DNA of 22,789 nt, from assembly GCA_964445085.1 (NCBI GenBank), contig CAYUJV010000043.1:1-22789 (forward strand), in the 5' to 3' direction. The notes under the pieces were generated by a model, which saw only the letters and a list, made by a program, of their open reading frames with translations, did not search any database and was not told the DNA's origin. A program made the position numbers and the translations under genes. This DNA comes from Thiobacter sp964445085. GTDB taxonomy: Bacteria > Pseudomonadota > Gammaproteobacteria > Burkholderiales > Thiobacteraceae. Each line of letters opens with the position of its first letter. Within the stretch, counting starts at the first letter, position 1. Positions 1 through 6,362 of the stretch are shown here, piece by piece.

Positions 1-539
1 AGGTCGCCGCCGGCGTTCACGCGCCCGCTCGCGACGCCGCTGGCGCGTAGCGCCTCCACCGCCCGGTCCACGGCGAAGCCCTTGGCGATGCCGCCCAGAT
101 CCGCGCGCAGCGGGCGCGCGAAGCGCACGCGGCTGTGCGCCAGCAGCTCGATGTCGCGCCAGTCGGCCTGTGGACAGGCGCGCGGAAAATCCGCGTGGCG
201 CGGCAGGTAGCCCGCGCGGGTCAGCACGGGCGCGACGCTGACGTCGAACAAGCCGTCGCTGGCCGCGGAGAATTCGCGCGCGGCGGCGAGCACCTGCCAG
301 GTCCATTCATCCACCGTCACCGGCCGGAAGGCGGCCTCGCGGTTGAGGCGCGAGAGGTCGGAGGCCGGATCGTGGTAGCTCATCAGGGCGTGCACCCGTT
401 CCACCGCGCGGAAGGCCTGCGCCACGGCGTGCTCGGCGCCGGGGCTGCTGGCGGAGATTTCCACCAGCGTGCCCAACAGGGGACGCGCTCTTCGCGCTTC
501 GGGCAACGGGTGCGCGCGCCTTGTTTCCGACCCGCTCAT
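1..539 (-). CDS. apbE: FAD:protein FMN transferase (ApbE family), 3' end cut by window edge
   Basis: ApbE-family enzymes transfer FMN from FAD onto a Thr or Ser of a target protein in a Mg-dependent reaction. About 179 codons are present. The family core is recognisable: LLGTLVEI near residues 21-28, MSYHDPASDLSRLNR near 53-67, DLGGIAKGFAVDRA at 147-160 and GRVNAGGD at 172-179. The C-terminal half, with the metal-binding residues, lies outside the window. The ATG overlaps the stop of the upstream FMN-binding gene (ATGA), so the two are translationally coupled and the natural substrate is the neighbour. The N terminus is Arg-rich and hydrophilic, with no signal peptide, Tat motif or lipobox. 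That is unusual, because many proteobacterial ApbE proteins are exported lipoproteins. The family call is secure; the compartment is inferred. Confidence 0.93.
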   Translation of the reverse strand, partial: MSGSETRRAHPLPEARRARPLLGTLVEISASSPGAEHAVAQAFRAVERVHALMSYHDPASDLSRLNREAAFRPVTVDEWTWQVLAAAREFSAASDGLFDVSVAPVLTRAGYLPRHADFPRACPQADWRDIELLAHSRVRFARPLRADLGGIAKGFAVDRAVEALRASGVASGRVNAGGD

Positions 540-1072
540 TTCAGCACCGCCTCGTAGGTGGCGAGCAGCCGGCGCACGCCGTCGGCGATGTGCTTGCAGG
601 AGAGCGTGGCGCCGCTGATGTTCTTGATGTCCTGGTCCAGCTCGAGCGGCGCGCCGGCGCGCTTGCCGGTGAACTGCGCGCGCCAGGCGGGGTTGCGCAC
701 CTCGCCGCCGTGGGTCTCGCGGTAGTCCATGATCTCGATGCCGCGCACGGCGCCGGTCGCATCCAGCGCCACGGCGTAGGTGATGAACTCGTGCTTGCCG
801 TAGACCTCGTCCACCAGCAGCCAGCCGGCGAGCTTGCCGCCGGCTTCGGCACGCCAGGCGGCCAGCTCGGCGCCGCGCACGCGCACCTTCGAGGCCTTCT
901 CGATGGCGGCGCGCTGGTCGGCGCCGAGCAGCACCTTGGCATCCTTGAAGCCGCTCGCTTCCGGGAACAGCGCGTGCTGCGCCTGCTCCAGGGTGAGGTA
1001 TTGCACCGCGTGGGCCGGCAGCGCGGTCGCGGCCAGGACGGGGAGGGAAAGCCAGATCAGATCCTTGTCCAT
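536..1072 (-). CDS. Secreted FMN-binding domain protein with flavinylation motif
   Basis: A 178-residue protein. Residues 1-22 form a signal peptide ending PAHA, so the mature protein is periplasmic or extracytoplasmic. The rest is a single FMN_bind domain like those of RnfG and NqrC, including GIEIMDYRETHGG at 111-123 and the modification motif NISGATLS at 151-158. Thr156 is the expected site of covalent FMN attachment by ApbE. The start was set at the ATG preceded by a TGAGG ribosome site, 8 bases after the barrel gene stop; a longer open frame upstream only shadows that gene. The stop overlaps the apbE start. It probably acts as a one-electron carrier or reductase in the envelope. With hemP and a Fur box upstream, a role in iron or haem reduction is a reasonable inference, not shown. 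Confidence 0.9.
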   Translation of the reverse strand: MDKDLIWLSLPVLAATALPAHAVQYLTLEQAQHALFPEASGFKDAKVLLGADQRAAIEKASKVRVRGAELAAWRAEAGGKLAGWLLVDEVYGKHEFITYAVALDATGAVRGIEIMDYRETHGGEVRNPAWRAQFTGKRAGAPLELDQDIKNISGATLSCKHIADGVRRLLATYEAVLK

Positions 1073-1080
1073 GACGAACC

Positions 1081-1953
1081 TCAGAAGTTGTAGCCGAGCT
1101 TCAGGCGGATTTCCTGCCGCTCGTGGTCGGCCAGGTGCAGGCCGGTGCTCATGTCGCGCTCGTCCGAGCCGACGATCTGCCTGACGTAGGTGAGGGTGGT
1201 CCACCAGCGCTCGGCGCCGTAGTGCAGGCTGGGGCCGGCGAACACGTCCCAGTGGTCGCGCCCCCAGCCGCTGCCCGGGGTCTTGCGATACTCCACGTCG
1301 CCCCAGCCTTCGAAGCCGACGAACCAGTTGGGCGCGAAGCGGTAGGACACCCCGCTGCGCAGGCGCGGGGCGATGGCGTTCTCGCGGGCGCCGCCGGCCC
1401 GGGGCCTGGTGGTCTCGGCCTCGAGCTCGAGGTTGGTGACCCATTGCAGCTGGTCGTCCAGGAAGGGTTTCTGGAAGATGAGCTTGCCTTCCAGTTCCCA
1501 GGCATCGACTTTCTCGCCGGTCACCGAGTCGATGCTGTCGTAGGTCATTTCGCCGTAGAGGGCGATGCCCAGGCCGTCCTTGTAGGGCGATTGCAGCATT
1601 TTCTTCACTTCGGCCGAGGCGCCGCTCCAGCGGGTCTGCGTGAGCGAGCCGTCGATCTCCCCCGGCACCGGGCTGCCGCTGTAGTCGTGGCGGTAGCCGT
1701 TGAGGTAGACCGAGCCCGACAGGGTGTCGGTGATGCCGTACTCGTATTCGAGCCGCAGGTGCTGGGCCGCGTAGTGGCCCTGGCGCTTGCCGCGGTGATC
1801 GGTCAGCCACAGGTAGGCTTCCGCGGCACCCTGGGGCAGGGTTTCGGCGCCGGTAGTGTAGCCGAGCAGGTTTTCGTCGGCCCGGGCGACGGTCGGGACG
1901 GCGAGGCTGGCGGCCAGCAACAGGCCGGGAATGAGGGGGCGGGTGAGCGCCAT
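1081..1953 (-). CDS. Outer-membrane beta-barrel protein, DUF6662-like
   Basis: A 290-residue protein with a signal peptide (residues 1-25, cleavage after ARA before DENLLGY). The body has many alternating polar/aromatic strands and ends KLGYNF, with the terminal Phe typical of outer-membrane barrels. The mature start, DENLLGYTTGAETLPQG, resembles what I recall for the DUF6662 family, which has no assigned function. AAGGAAC precedes the ATG at a normal distance. It lies 175 bases downstream of hemP and 8 bases upstream of the FMN-binding gene, so it is probably part of the same iron-responsive transcript. It has no plug domain and is far too short for a TonB-dependent receptor. A role as a small porin or as a partner for the periplasmic flavoprotein is inference only. 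Confidence 0.75.
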   Translation of the reverse strand: MALTRPLIPGLLLAASLAVPTVARADENLLGYTTGAETLPQGAAEAYLWLTDHRGKRQGHYAAQHLRLEYEYGITDTLSGSVYLNGYRHDYSGSPVPGEIDGSLTQTRWSGASAEVKKMLQSPYKDGLGIALYGEMTYDSIDSVTGEKVDAWELEGKLIFQKPFLDDQLQWVTNLELEAETTRPRAGGARENAIAPRLRSGVSYRFAPNWFVGFEGWGDVEYRKTPGSGWGRDHWDVFAGPSLHYGAERWWTTLTYVRQIVGSDERDMSTGLHLADHERQEIRLKLGYNF

Positions 1954-2075
1954 GGCAGTTCCTTTCTAGGCAAGTCGCGAAGCGGCCCTCCGTCCCTCGC
2001 TGCCCCGGTGGGAGAGAGTGAGGAGAGAGGGGGCGCTTCGCCCGGGTCAGTCAAAACGTCTGGCTGGCTGGCCCG

Positions 2076-2102
2076 GGCGCGCCCGCTGGGCGTGGGCGCG
2101 CC
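2076..2102 (-). other. GC-rich hairpin between hemP and the barrel gene
   Basis: GGCGCGCCC (2076-2084) pairs perfectly with GGGCGCGCC (2094-2102) around a 9-base loop. The hairpin is bracketed by CTGGCTGGCT direct repeats (2060-2069 and 2107-2116). On the minus strand it lies about 25 bases after the hemP stop and is followed only distantly by TTTT. It could be a partial terminator, or an mRNA-stabilising element that sets hemP expression above the downstream genes. The rest of 1954-2128 has no gene. Confidence 0.45.
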
Positions 2103-2128
2103 GGAACTGGCTGGCTAAAAGTTAGTGT

Positions 2129-2305
2129 TTACTTGGTCAAAATCAGCTTGCCGGCGCGGGTGCGGCGCAGGCGGTACTCTTCGCCCTGGTGGGCAATGCG
2201 CACTTCTTCGGTCAGGGAAAACAGGCGCTCGCTGGGGATGGGCTGGGCCCGGTCCAGGATGAGGTAGCGCGCATCGTCGCGCTTGGTGTCGTTGGGGGTG
2301 TCCAC
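2129..2305 (-). CDS. hemP: Hemin uptake protein HemP
   Basis: A 58-residue protein with a GTG start and a good GGAG ribosome site 6 bases upstream; ATG-only gene callers would miss it. The C-terminal signature EEVRIAHQGEEYRLRRTRAGKLILTK (described as EEVxIxHxGxxYRLRxTRxGKLILTK) matches the HemP family. The charged N-terminal part (DTPNDTKRDDARYLILDRAQ) is variable in the family. HemP proteins sit at the head of Fur-controlled haem-uptake operons in beta- and gammaproteobacteria, and in some Burkholderiales they act as transcriptional activators of the haem receptor. Here no TonB receptor follows; the next genes are the barrel, the FMN-binding protein and ApbE. The leader carries a Fur-type palindrome. 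Family identity is confident; the molecular role is uncertain. Confidence 0.88.
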   Translation of the reverse strand: MDTPNDTKRDDARYLILDRAQPIPSERLFSLTEEVRIAHQGEEYRLRRTRAGKLILTK

Positions 2306-2318
2306 GGGTGACTCCGTA

Positions 2319-2362
2319 AATGCGAATGATTCGCATTGTACTTATTTCCGTGGGCAGCGCAA
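2319..2362 (-). promoter_or_regulatory. hemP promoter overlapped by a Fur box
   Basis: AATGCGAATGATTCGCATT (2319-2337) is a perfect 9-1-9 palindrome with the layout of the 19-bp Fur consensus. On the minus strand a sigma-70-like pair, TTGCGC (2357-2362) and TACAAT (2335-2340), has a 16-base spacer. The palindrome therefore covers the -10 edge and the expected start point near 2328, the classical place for iron-dependent repression. The remainder, 2363-2451, is G/purine-rich, with a 7-bp inverted repeat (2420-2426/2439-2445) just after fpr and no gene. Confidence 0.8.
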
Positions 2363-2451
2363 GGGGGCGAACGGGCCGGGGGAGGAGAGGGGGGCGAGGA
2401 AAGGCAGGCGTGGGAAGAGTCCGCCCAGGAGGCAACCCGGGCGGAAGCCGG

Positions 2452-3204
2452 TCAGGACTCCCGCAGCGCGAAGGCGAGCTCGGTGGTGAAGTTGCCCACG
2501 CCCTTGTGGTTGGTGGGCGTCCAGCCCTGGTCCTTGAGGAACTGGGTCATCTCCCGGCTCATGGCGGGATTGCCGCAGACCATCACCCGGTCATGATCCG
2601 GCGCAGGGGCGGGCAGCCCCAGCCGTTGGGAAAGTTCCCCCGAGCGGAACAGGTCCGCGCCCCGTTCCGGCGTCGGGAAGGGTTCGCGGGTGACGGTGGG
2701 CAGGTAGTGGAAGCGGCCATCGGCGCGCGCCGCCAGTTCTTCCCGGTAGGCGAGCTCGGACACGGTGCGCACCGAGTGCACGAGGACCACCTGCTCGAAG
2801 CGGCGGTGGGTCGCCGGGTCGCGCACCAAGCTCATGAAGGGGGCGAGCCCGGTGCCGGTGGCAAGCATGTAGAGCACCCGCCCGGGGCGGATGTGGTCCA
2901 GGGTCAGGGTGCCGGTGGGCTTGTCGTTGACCCACACCGTGTCGCCCGGCCGCACCCTGACGAGCAGACTGGTGAGCGGCCCGTCGGGCACGTGGATGCT
3001 CAGGAACTCGAGATGCTCGGCGTCATGGGTGGAGACGATGGAATAGGCACGGGCGACGAGCTTGCCCTCCCGTCGCAGGCCCAGGGTGAGGAACTCGCCG
3101 TTACGGAAGGCGAGTCCCTGCGGCCGCGTCACGGCCAGGCTGAAAGTGTGCGGTGACCACGGGCGCACCCATTGCACGGTTTGTTCGCTATAGGCCAAGT
3201 GCAT
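2452..3204 (-). CDS. fpr: Ferredoxin-NADP reductase
   Basis: A 250-residue single-chain FAD reductase that exchanges electrons between NADPH and ferredoxin or flavodoxin in the cytoplasm. The FAD-binding RAYS motif is at 52-55, the conserved VPDGPLTS at 72-79, KPTGTL at 95-100, and the nucleotide-binding ATGTGLAPFMS at 115-125. VSELAYREEL and PTVTREPF are typical of the bacterial Fpr subgroup, and the length matches E. coli Fpr (248). The start is uncertain: the ATG at 3204 has GGAGA directly against it, whereas a TTG at 3198 has GGAG at an ideal 7-base spacing. ATGs at 3225 and 3258 have poor ribosome sites. It is transcribed from its own unit, after a terminator. Confidence 0.93.
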   Translation of the reverse strand: MHLAYSEQTVQWVRPWSPHTFSLAVTRPQGLAFRNGEFLTLGLRREGKLVARAYSIVSTHDAEHLEFLSIHVPDGPLTSLLVRVRPGDTVWVNDKPTGTLTLDHIRPGRVLYMLATGTGLAPFMSLVRDPATHRRFEQVVLVHSVRTVSELAYREELAARADGRFHYLPTVTREPFPTPERGADLFRSGELSQRLGLPAPAPDHDRVMVCGNPAMSREMTQFLKDQGWTPTNHKGVGNFTTELAFALRES

Positions 3205-3260
3205 TCTCCGAAAAAGTCCGCCCATGGGACCGCGCCGACGGCGCGCGGTTCCGCGCAAAA

Positions 3261-3284
3261 GAAAAGCGCCCGCAGGCGCTTTTC
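3261..3284 (-). terminator. Rho-independent terminator after the DUF2189 gene
   Basis: A 10-bp perfect stem, GAAAAGCGCC (3261-3270) and GGCGCTTTTC (3275-3284), has a 4-base loop. On the minus strand the stem is followed by T-rich CTTTTG. It lies 20 bases after the DUF2189 stop and upstream of fpr, so the two genes are separate transcription units. The A/T-rich arms could also terminate in the other direction. Confidence 0.85.
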
Positions 3285-3303
3285 CCCGCTGCGCGCAAGG
3301 TCT

Positions 3304-4068
3304 TCAGCGTTCCACCAGATCGCGGTAGGCGTGCCAGGTGGCATGCCCCAGGAGTGGGAAAACCACAATCATCGGCACCAGCCACAGCGCGAAGGAGACG
3401 GCCGTCAATGCGACGATAATGGCGCCCCACACGATCATGGCGAGGGGATTTTCCCTGACCACCCACAGGCTGGTCACGATGGCATGGGCGATGTCCGTCT
3501 TGCGATCCAGCAGCATCGGCAGCGAGACCACCGACAGGGCGAACACCAGCACCGCCAGCGCCGCCCCCGCCGCGGCATAGACGGCGAGGAAGGTCGGATC
3601 CGCGCCGGCGAAGAGCCCGCCGAGGGTGAACCGCTCACCCAGGATGTCGCCGCGGTAGAACAGCCCCACCAGGATCGCCGACAGCCGTTCCCAGCTGGAC
3701 AGGATGAAGGCCAGGCCGGCCGCGAACAGGCCGATGGAGCCCCAGTTGCCGTCCACCGTCTCGAACCAGCGGCCGCCGCCCGCTTCGTGCCGCCGCGACA
3801 GTTCGTAGAAGACGATGGCCAGGAAGGGCGAGATCAGCAGGAATCCGGAGAGCAGCGTCAGCACCAGGTGGGGCCGCGGCCAGGCATAGGTGAGGAGGCC
3901 GTAGCCGATGGCGGAAAACACCAGGCCCACCGCCAGCGAGATGGCCCAGTTGTGGGCGAGGTCATCCAGGCCGCGCGCCAGCCAGCGGAATGGCCGGCCC
4001 GCCTCCACGCGGTGCAGCGTGGGCAGATCGATGTTGCGAGTGTGAGGCTTGATCGACACGGTGCTCAT
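3304..4068 (-). CDS. DUF2189 integral membrane protein
   Basis: A 254-residue inner-membrane protein with about six hydrophobic segments: near 45-62, 68-88, 112-125, 160-184, 200-222 and 225-240. The closing motif VFPLLGHATWHAYRDLV near 236-250 is characteristic of the DUF2189 family, which has no established function. The start has an excellent AAGGAG ribosome site 6 bases before the ATG. It is followed by a strong terminator. A lone TATAGT (on the minus strand near 4112-4117) could be its -10 box, but no -35 is evident. It lies directly downstream of selC, but nothing in its sequence links it to selenium. Confidence 0.8.
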   Translation of the reverse strand: MSTVSIKPHTRNIDLPTLHRVEAGRPFRWLARGLDDLAHNWAISLAVGLVFSAIGYGLLTYAWPRPHLVLTLLSGFLLISPFLAIVFYELSRRHEAGGGRWFETVDGNWGSIGLFAAGLAFILSSWERLSAILVGLFYRGDILGERFTLGGLFAGADPTFLAVYAAAGAALAVLVFALSVVSLPMLLDRKTDIAHAIVTSLWVVRENPLAMIVWGAIIVALTAVSFALWLVPMIVVFPLLGHATWHAYRDLVER

Positions 4069-4146
4069 GGTTTTCTCCTTTCATGAGTGGGTATGGATCA
4101 TCTCCGCTTCACTATAGACCGCGGCCGGCGGCCCGGTGTTCCATGG

Positions 4147-4243
4147 TGGCGGAAGGGAGTGGGAGTCGAACCCACCTGAGCACGACTGACGTGCTCAACC
4201 GGATTTGAAGTCCGGCCGGCCCACCGGGGCGCGAATCCCTTCC
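4147..4243 (-). tRNA. selC: tRNA-Sec (UCA)
   Basis: A 97-base gene with an encoded CCA. The acceptor stem is the long 8-bp type (GGAAGGGA/TCCCTTCC) with G73. The anticodon arm CGGACT-TCA-AATCCG places the TCA anticodon at 4206-4208. The extended variable arm GAGCACG-TCA-GTCGTGCTC and the T arm GTGGG-TTCGACT-CCCAC are typical of bacterial tRNA-Sec. Its overall layout matches E. coli selC. The tRNA reads UGA in fdnG mRNA when delivered by SelB. It lies 56 bases after selB and is likely processed from the same transcript. Confidence 0.98.
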
Positions 4244-4246
4244 AGG

Positions 4247-4288
4247 ATCGTGGTGGCGTCCGCCTGCTGCGGCTTCTGCCACCACGAT
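4247..4288 (-). other. Long hairpin between selB and selC
   Basis: An 11-bp perfect inverted repeat, ATCGTGGTGGC (4247-4257) and GCCACCACGAT (4278-4288), encloses a 20-base loop. The loop can itself form CCGC/GCGG. On the minus strand the structure begins 11 bases after the selB stop and ends 3 bases before the tRNA-Sec 5' end. There is no T-run, so it is not a simple terminator. It may protect the selB 3' end or guide tRNA 5' processing. Confidence 0.6.
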
Positions 4289-4299
4289 TTGCTGCACTG

Positions 4300-6210
4300 T
4301 CACGGCGCCGCGTTCGACGCCGTCCGCAAACGGTGCGCATCGCCGATGCGCCGCGTGTAACCGATGCGGTCGAAGTATTCCAATATCTGGATCGCCAGCT
4401 TGCGCCCGGTGCCGATGCGGTCGCGAAACGCGGCTGCGAGCGCGCTGCCCTCCGTCTCCGACAGCGCGCGCACGATGTCCGCCAGATCGTCCACGGCCTC
4501 GCGCAGGAAATAGTGGTCGTGGGCCACCAGGCAGGTCTGCCCGGTGCGCGTCACCCGCTTGAGCAGGAGCCGCACCTTGTCCTCCTCCAGCAGCAGGCTG
4601 CGGGCGATGTCGCGCACGCGCGGCGGCTGGAACGGCGCGGCGGCGAGCAGCGGCTTTACCCTGGCCCAGAGCTTTTCCTCCTGCGCCGAGAGGCGCACTT
4701 TGTGTTCGGGCAGATGCAGCCAGGCGCCGGTCTGGTGAATCGCGCCGCTGGCCACCAGCTCCTCCAGCGCCGCCAGGAACACCGCCCGCGGCAGCGCCGG
4801 CAGGGCGATCCGGCGCAGCCGCTCGCGGTCGGGGCCGAGCAGATCGCTCTCGCGCTGGTGCAGTTCGCCCAGCCGCGCGAGGATCGTCTGCAACAGCGCC
4901 TCCCAGCGTGCAGGCGCAAAGGCCCAGTGCCCCTCGCCGGCCTGCACGCTGCGCAGCGCGCCGGAATCGAGCAGGCCGGACAGTTCGTCGCCGCGGAGAT
5001 TCCGGTTGCGCACGAACTGTCCCAGGTCCGCTCCCGCCGCGCCGGCTTCCGCCAGGGCCGCGAGCGAGGCCGCGGCATCGGGCAGTTCCAGCGCGCGCAG
5101 GGTCGCGATCCGCTCCGGCTTGCGCCGGTTGCGCGCCGGGGCGAAGGTGTCGAGCACCTGCCCGCCGCCGAGGGTGCGCGTGGCCGATTGGTCGCGCAGC
5201 ACGAAGCGGTCGCCATGCACGGCGCAGATCGGCTTGTCGGTGACGATCTGGGCGAGCATGCTCCGGCCGGGGGCGAGGGTCTCGTCTTCCAGCAGGGCGA
5301 CGCGGGCGGTGACGTCGGCGGCGCCGAGGTGGAAATGCACCGGCGTCCAGTGCCGCAGCGGCTTGTCCTCGGCGGCGAGCAGGCGCAGGCGGACATCGAG
5401 CCGCTGCACCGGATGGTGCGCCGGTGCAGCGACGATCCAGTCGCCGCGCCGGATGTGCTCGCGGTCGGCGTGGGCGCCGGCGAGGTTGAGGGCGCAGCGC
5501 TGGCCGCTGCGACCGGTCTCCGCAGGCTGGTTCTGGGCATGAATGCCCCGCACGCGCACTTCGCTGCCGCCCGGCGACACCAGCAGCCGGTCGTTGGTGT
5601 GCACGGTTCCGGAGAACGCGGTGCCGGTGACGACGGTGCCGGTTCCGGACAGCGTGAACACCCGATCGACGGCGAGCCGGAACTGCCCGCGGCTGGAGCG
5701 CGCAGGCAGGGCCGCGGCCGCGTCGTCGAGAAAGGCGCGCAGCGCGGCGATGCCGTCCCCGCGCACGGCGGACACGGGAAACACCGGACAATCCCGCAGC
5801 GGCGTGGGCGCGAGCAGTGCCCTGATTTCCGCCTCCGCCGCCGCCACGCGCTCGGGCGCCACGCGGTCGATCTTGGTCAGCGCCACCGCGCCTTGCTCCA
5901 GGCCGAGCAGATCGAGGATGGCGAGATGTTCCCGCGTCTGCGGCATGGGGCCGTCGTCGGCGGCGACCACCAGCAGCACGAAGTCGATGCCGGTGGCGCC
6001 AGCGAGCATGTTGTGCACCAGCTTCTCGTGCCCGGGCACGTCGATGAAGCCGAGCATCTCGCCGTCGGGCAAGGGCGTATAGGCATAGCCGAGATCGATG
6101 GTGATGCCGCGCGCCTTTTCCTCCTTCAGGCGGTCGGCGTCGACGCCGGTGAGCGCCTTCACCAGCGCGGTCTTGCCGTGGTCGATGTGGCCGGCCGTGC
6201 CGATGATCAT
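4300..6210 (-). CDS. selB: Selenocysteine-specific elongation factor SelB
   Basis: A 636-residue GTPase that carries Sec-tRNA-Sec to UGA codons marked by a SECIS hairpin. The G domain is complete: GHIDHGKT (7-14), GITIDLGY (35-42), DVPGHEK (57-63), TKID (112-115) and SAV near 147-149. Domains II and III follow, and four winged-helix repeats fill the C terminus, ending RIGDAHRLR, which bind the SECIS. E. coli SelB is 614 residues. The start MIIGTAGHIDHG aligns with the E. coli N terminus; an ATG three codons upstream is possible, since GAGGAA lies between the two. The open frame continues 52 codons further upstream, but that part is translated palindromic repeat, not protein. It lies between selA and selC. 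Confidence 0.97.
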   Translation of the reverse strand: MIIGTAGHIDHGKTALVKALTGVDADRLKEEKARGITIDLGYAYTPLPDGEMLGFIDVPGHEKLVHNMLAGATGIDFVLLVVAADDGPMPQTREHLAILDLLGLEQGAVALTKIDRVAPERVAAAEAEIRALLAPTPLRDCPVFPVSAVRGDGIAALRAFLDDAAAALPARSSRGQFRLAVDRVFTLSGTGTVVTGTAFSGTVHTNDRLLVSPGGSEVRVRGIHAQNQPAETGRSGQRCALNLAGAHADREHIRRGDWIVAAPAHHPVQRLDVRLRLLAAEDKPLRHWTPVHFHLGAADVTARVALLEDETLAPGRSMLAQIVTDKPICAVHGDRFVLRDQSATRTLGGGQVLDTFAPARNRRKPERIATLRALELPDAAASLAALAEAGAAGADLGQFVRNRNLRGDELSGLLDSGALRSVQAGEGHWAFAPARWEALLQTILARLGELHQRESDLLGPDRERLRRIALPALPRAVFLAALEELVASGAIHQTGAWLHLPEHKVRLSAQEEKLWARVKPLLAAAPFQPPRVRDIARSLLLEEDKVRLLLKRVTRTGQTCLVAHDHYFLREAVDDLADIVRALSETEGSALAAAFRDRIGTGRKLAIQILEYFDRIGYTRRIGDAHRLRTASNAAP

Positions 6211-6256
6211 GGGCCGCATTTCCTCATGGTCAGGGCGGAAACCAGAGCAGGGAGAT

Positions 6257-6329
6257 TCACCACGGAGTACACGGAGGACACAGAGACAATCCAAGCGAAA
6301 CTCCGTGCCCTCCGTGTACTCCGTGGTGA
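6257..6329. repeat. Palindromic dispersed-type repeat between selA and selB
   Basis: Arms of 21 bp are perfectly inverted: TCACCACGGAGTACACGG (first 18 bases of 6257-6277) and its complement in 6309-6329. After one mismatch, CAC/GTG and GAG/CTC extend the pairing to a loop of about 15 bases. When read through in the selB frame it gives TTEYTEGTE and VLRVLRGE, peptides that recur as spurious gene ends in many proteobacterial genomes because this repeat is common there. It separates selA (stop 6363) from selB (start 6210). Confidence 0.85.
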
Positions 6330-6362
6330 GAAGATGCGCTTCATGTTCCGTCGACTCGAAAA

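Noticed and set aside
1073..1810. A 246-codon N-terminal extension of the FMN-binding gene
   Set aside because: It lies out of frame over the barrel gene; the signal peptide and ribosome site mark the start at 1072.
2420..2445. Inverted repeat TCCGCCC/GGGCGGA after fpr as a terminator
   Set aside because: The stem is short with a 12-base loop and no T-run on the minus strand; at best a weak or Rho-dependent end.
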